64,000 nt of DNA from Dryocola sp032000125. GTDB taxonomy: Bacteria > Pseudomonadota > Gammaproteobacteria > Enterobacterales > Enterobacteriaceae. Positions 61,345 to 64,000 of this stretch are shown piece after piece (position 1 is the stretch's first letter; every line of letters begins with the position of its first letter). The stretch is taken from NCBI GenBank assembly GCA_032000125.1, contig DAMALH010000002.1, positions 1-64,000 of the forward strand. The letters are read 5' to 3'. Below the pieces are notes generated by a model. It was not told the origin of the DNA and did not search any database. It saw nothing but the letters and a program-made list of their open reading frames with translations. The position numbers were made by a program, and so were the translations under genes.

Positions 61345-61366
61345 GGGCATTCGTGCCCCGCTTTTT
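61345..61366 (+). promoter_or_regulatory. Attenuator-like hairpin between feoA and feoB
   Basis: A 5-bp stem GGGCA (61345-61349) / TGCCC (61354-61358) with a TTCG tetraloop is followed, 3 nt later, by five T. It sits 10 nt after the feoA stop, inside the 54-nt gap. It could lower feoB transcription relative to feoA. Confidence 0.45.
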
Positions 61367-61388
61367 ACTCTCCTTAGTTCACGAAAAA

Positions 61389-63710
61389 ATGAAAAACTTA
61401 ACTATAGGTTTAATCGGTAATCCGAATTCAGGGAAAACCACGCTGTTTAATCAGCTTACTGGTTCGCGTCAGCGCGTCGGCAACTGGGCGGGGGTCACCG
61501 TCGAACGCAAAGAAGGACAGTTTTCAACCCTGTCCCACCAGGTCACGCTGGTTGATTTGCCGGGAACATATTCCCTGACCACCATCTCCTCGCAAACCTC
61601 GCTCGATGAGCAAATTGCCTGCCACTATATTTTGAGCGGCGATGCCGACCTGCTGATAAACGTGGTGGATGCCTCAAACCTTGAGCGCAACCTCTACCTG
61701 ACGCTACAGCTACTGGAGTTGGGTATTCCCTGCGTCGTTGCGCTCAATATGCTCGATATCGCCGAGAAACAGCATATCCGCATTGATATCGATGCCCTCG
61801 CCGCCCGTCTGGGCTGCCCGGTGATTCCGCTGGTTTCCACACGCGGACGCGGTATAGAAGGGCTGAAATTAGCCATCGATCGACGCCAGCCAAATACTCG
61901 CGCGGAACTGGTGCTCTATCCGCCGGCGCTGCTTGCGGAAGTGGATAATCTGGCGGCGGATATGGCAGAAGATATGCCCGACCAGCAGCGCCGCTGGCTG
62001 GCGCTGCAGATGCTGGAGGGCGACATCTACAGCCAGGCCTTTGCCGGCAGCGCTGCGGATAAGCTGGCCTCCGTACGCACCCGGCTTGCCGGGGCTATTG
62101 AAGATCCGGCGCTGCTGATTGCCGATGCGCGCTACCAGTGCATCGCTGCCATCTGCGACACGGTGAGCAACAGCCTGACCGCCGAGCCGCATCGTCTTAC
62201 CGCCATGATGGATAAAATTATCCTCAACCGCTTCCTCGGCCTGCCGGTATTTATGCTGGTGATGTACCTGATGTTCCTGCTGGCGATTAACATCGGCGGC
62301 GCGCTGCAGCCTATTTTCGACGGCGGCTCCGCCGCTATCTTTATCCACGGCATTCAGTGGATTGGCTATACGCTGCACTTCCCGGACTGGCTGACTATTT
62401 TCTTCGCCCAGGGGATCGGCGGCGGCATCAACACCGTGCTGCCGCTGGTGCCGCAAATCGGCATGATGTATCTGTTTCTCTCTTTCCTGGAAGATTCCGG
62501 TTATATGGCACGCGCGGCGTTTGTCATGGACCGGCTAATGCAGTCTCTCGGCCTGCCGGGTAAATCGTTTGTTCCGCTGATTGTCGGCTTCGGCTGTAAC
62601 GTGCCGTCGGTGATGGGCGCCCGTACGCTGGATGCGCCGCGTGAACGTCTGATGACCATTATGATGGCGCCGTTTATGTCCTGCGGCGCACGCCTGGCTA
62701 TCTTTGCGGTGTTCGCGGCAGCGTTCTTCGGCCAGCAGGGCGCGTTAGTTGTCTTCTCGCTCTATATGCTGGGCATCGTAATGGCCATTCTTACCGGCCT
62801 GATGCTCAAATACACCATCATGCGCGGCGAAGCATCGCCGTTTGTGATGGAGCTGCCCGTTTATCACGTGCCGCACCTGAAAAGCCTGCTGCTGCAAACC
62901 TGGCAGCGTCTGAAGGGCTTTGTGCTGCGCGCGGGTAAGGTGATTGTTGTCGTGAGTATTTTTATCGGCGCGCTCAACAGCTTCTCGTTTAGCGGCAAAC
63001 CCGTGGACAATATCAACGACTCCGCGCTCGCTTCCGTAAGCCAGGTGTTAACCCCGCTGCTTAAGCCTATTGGCGTTCGCGAAGATAACTGGCAGGCAAC
63101 CGTAGGCCTGTTTACCGGGGCGATGGCGAAAGAAGTGGTGGTCGGCACGTTAAACACGCTCTATACCGCAGAAGACATGCACAACGAGGAGTTTGATGCG
63201 GCAAGCTTCAGCCTTCTGGACGAACTCGGCGGCGCCGCAGGTGAAACCTGGCAGAGTCTGAAAGACACCTTCAGCCTGAGCGTGCTCGCTAACCCAATCG
63301 AAGCCAGCAAAGGCGACGGTGAGATGGCCACGGGCGCAATGGGCGTGATGAGCAGCAAATTTGGCAGCGCGGCGGCAGCCTACAGCTACCTGATTTTCGT
63401 GCTGCTTTATATTCCGTGCATCTCGGTAATGGGCGCAGTGGCCCGCGAATCAAGCCGCGGCTGGATGACGTTTTCCGTACTGTGGGGGCTGAATATTGCT
63501 TACTCGCTCTCCACGCTCTATTACCAGGCCGTGTCGTTCAGGGCACATCCGCAATACAGCCTGGTCTGTATCCTTGCGGTAGTGCTGTTTAACGTCGTGC
63601 TGATTGGCGGGCTGCGCCGTGCGCGCAGTCGCGTGGACGTCAGCCTGCTGGCAACCCGTAAAACTGCTGCCGCCGCCTGCTGTGAAGCCAGCACCGGCGA
63701 CTGCCATTAA
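61389..63710 (+). CDS. feoB: Ferrous iron transporter FeoB
   Basis: FeoB is the inner-membrane Fe2+ transporter with a cytosolic G domain. The 773-residue protein has G1 GNPNSGKTT (about 10-18), G3 DLPG and G4 NMLD, a helical GDI-like region, and about eight membrane segments with the conserved Cys in FGCNVPSVMG. I chose the ATG that gives the E. coli length; a GTG 12 codons upstream is open but lies in the hairpin loop. The C-terminus ends with CCEASTGDCH. Confidence 0.93.
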   Translation: MKNLTIGLIGNPNSGKTTLFNQLTGSRQRVGNWAGVTVERKEGQFSTLSHQVTLVDLPGTYSLTTISSQTSLDEQIACHYILSGDADLLINVVDASNLERNLYLTLQLLELGIPCVVALNMLDIAEKQHIRIDIDALAARLGCPVIPLVSTRGRGIEGLKLAIDRRQPNTRAELVLYPPALLAEVDNLAADMAEDMPDQQRRWLALQMLEGDIYSQAFAGSAADKLASVRTRLAGAIEDPALLIADARYQCIAAICDTVSNSLTAEPHRLTAMMDKIILNRFLGLPVFMLVMYLMFLLAINIGGALQPIFDGGSAAIFIHGIQWIGYTLHFPDWLTIFFAQGIGGGINTVLPLVPQIGMMYLFLSFLEDSGYMARAAFVMDRLMQSLGLPGKSFVPLIVGFGCNVPSVMGARTLDAPRERLMTIMMAPFMSCGARLAIFAVFAAAFFGQQGALVVFSLYMLGIVMAILTGLMLKYTIMRGEASPFVMELPVYHVPHLKSLLLQTWQRLKGFVLRAGKVIVVVSIFIGALNSFSFSGKPVDNINDSALASVSQVLTPLLKPIGVREDNWQATVGLFTGAMAKEVVVGTLNTLYTAEDMHNEEFDAASFSLLDELGGAAGETWQSLKDTFSLSVLANPIEASKGDGEMATGAMGVMSSKFGSAAAAYSYLIFVLLYIPCISVMGAVARESSRGWMTFSVLWGLNIAYSLSTLYYQAVSFRAHPQYSLVCILAVVLFNVVLIGGLRRARSRVDVSLLATRKTAAAACCEASTGDCH

Positions 63711-63719
63711 GGGGGCATC

Positions 63720-63959
63720 ATGGCAAGCTTAATTGAAGTCCGTAACGCGCTGGCGCTGCAGGGCCGCCTGGACGCGGTACAGATAAGCCAACGGCTTGCC
63801 GCCCCGCTTCCGCTGGTGAACGCCATGCTCGGGCGTTTAGAAGCCATGGGTAAAGCGATGCGAATGAAGGAAGACCCTGGCGATTGCCTGAGCGGCAGTT
63901 GCAAAAGCTGCCCGGAAGGAAAGAAATGCATCCGCGAAGTGTGGACGCTTGCGGGTTAA
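63720..63959 (+). CDS. feoC: FeoC, Fe-S type regulator of FeoB
   Basis: FeoC is a small winged-helix protein that binds a cluster and stabilises or protects FeoB. The 79-residue protein has four cysteines in CLSGSCKSCPEGKKC (about 56-70), the cluster-binding wing. It starts 9 nt after feoB with GGGGG upstream. Confidence 0.95.
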   Translation: MASLIEVRNALALQGRLDAVQISQRLAAPLPLVNAMLGRLEAMGKAMRMKEDPGDCLSGSCKSCPEGKKCIREVWTLAG

Positions 63960-63961
63960 GC

Positions 63962-63987
63962 AAAAGGCGGAGCTTCTCCGCCTTTTT
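63962..63987 (+). terminator. Rho-independent terminator after feoC
   Basis: Arms GGCGGAG (63966-63972) and CTCCGCC (63976-63982) with a 3-nt loop are preceded by A and followed by five T. It ends the feo operon. Confidence 0.92.
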
Positions 63988-64000
63988 CCATTAAGCTTCC

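Overview
This window is chromosomal core sequence from a gamma-proteobacterium of the Enterobacteriaceae. Almost every protein matches its Escherichia coli counterpart in length and motif, and the gene order follows the E. coli rpsL-crp-nirB-dam-ompR-feoB segment with few changes. I cannot name the genus or species from sequence alone. No rRNA, tRNA, insertion sequence, prophage or CRISPR array was seen.

Left part (1-9.2 kb): the str ribosomal operon (rpsL-rpsG-fusA, cut by the window edge) is followed by tusBCD for tRNA 2-thiolation with the regulator yheO. Next come the sigma-E-type periplasmic chaperone fkpA, slyX/slyD, yheV and the glutathione-gated K+ efflux pair kefG-kefB. From 9.2 to 22.4 kb lie yheS, a LysE-type exporter not found at this place in E. 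coli K-12, yheTU-prkB, yhfA, crp with a long structured leader, yhfK, argD behind tandem ARG boxes, pabA, the fic/yhfG toxin-antitoxin-like pair, ppiA and tsgA.

Middle (22.4-45.7 kb): the anaerobic nitrite operon nirBDC-cysG sits behind a textbook FNR plus NarL/NarP promoter. cysG makes the siroheme needed by NirB. The frl operon and yhfL, which follow cysG in E. coli K-12, are absent. The next block is the poorly understood eight-gene yhfZYXW-php-yhfUTS operon. It has two PLP-type enzymes, a phosphotriesterase-fold hydrolase, a phosphopentomutase-like enzyme, a membrane transporter, a lone PRD protein and a regulator with a palindromic putative operator. It is the least explained system in the window. 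After it comes the aroK-aroB-damX-dam-rpe-gph-trpS superoperon, preceded by a short upstream ORF, and then hofMNOPQ, the DNA-uptake (ComABCDE-like) operon.

Right part (45.7-64 kb): mrcA (PBP1a), nudE, igaA, yrfG-hslR-hslO, pckA with a CRP site, envZ/ompR, greB, tex (yhgF) and the ferrous-iron uptake operon feoABC behind a Fur-box promoter. yhgE, between hslO and pckA in E. coli K-12, is missing here.

Gene names rest on recalled homologues, not on a database search. Where an alternative start exists, I chose by homologue length, ribosome binding site and overlap with the upstream gene.
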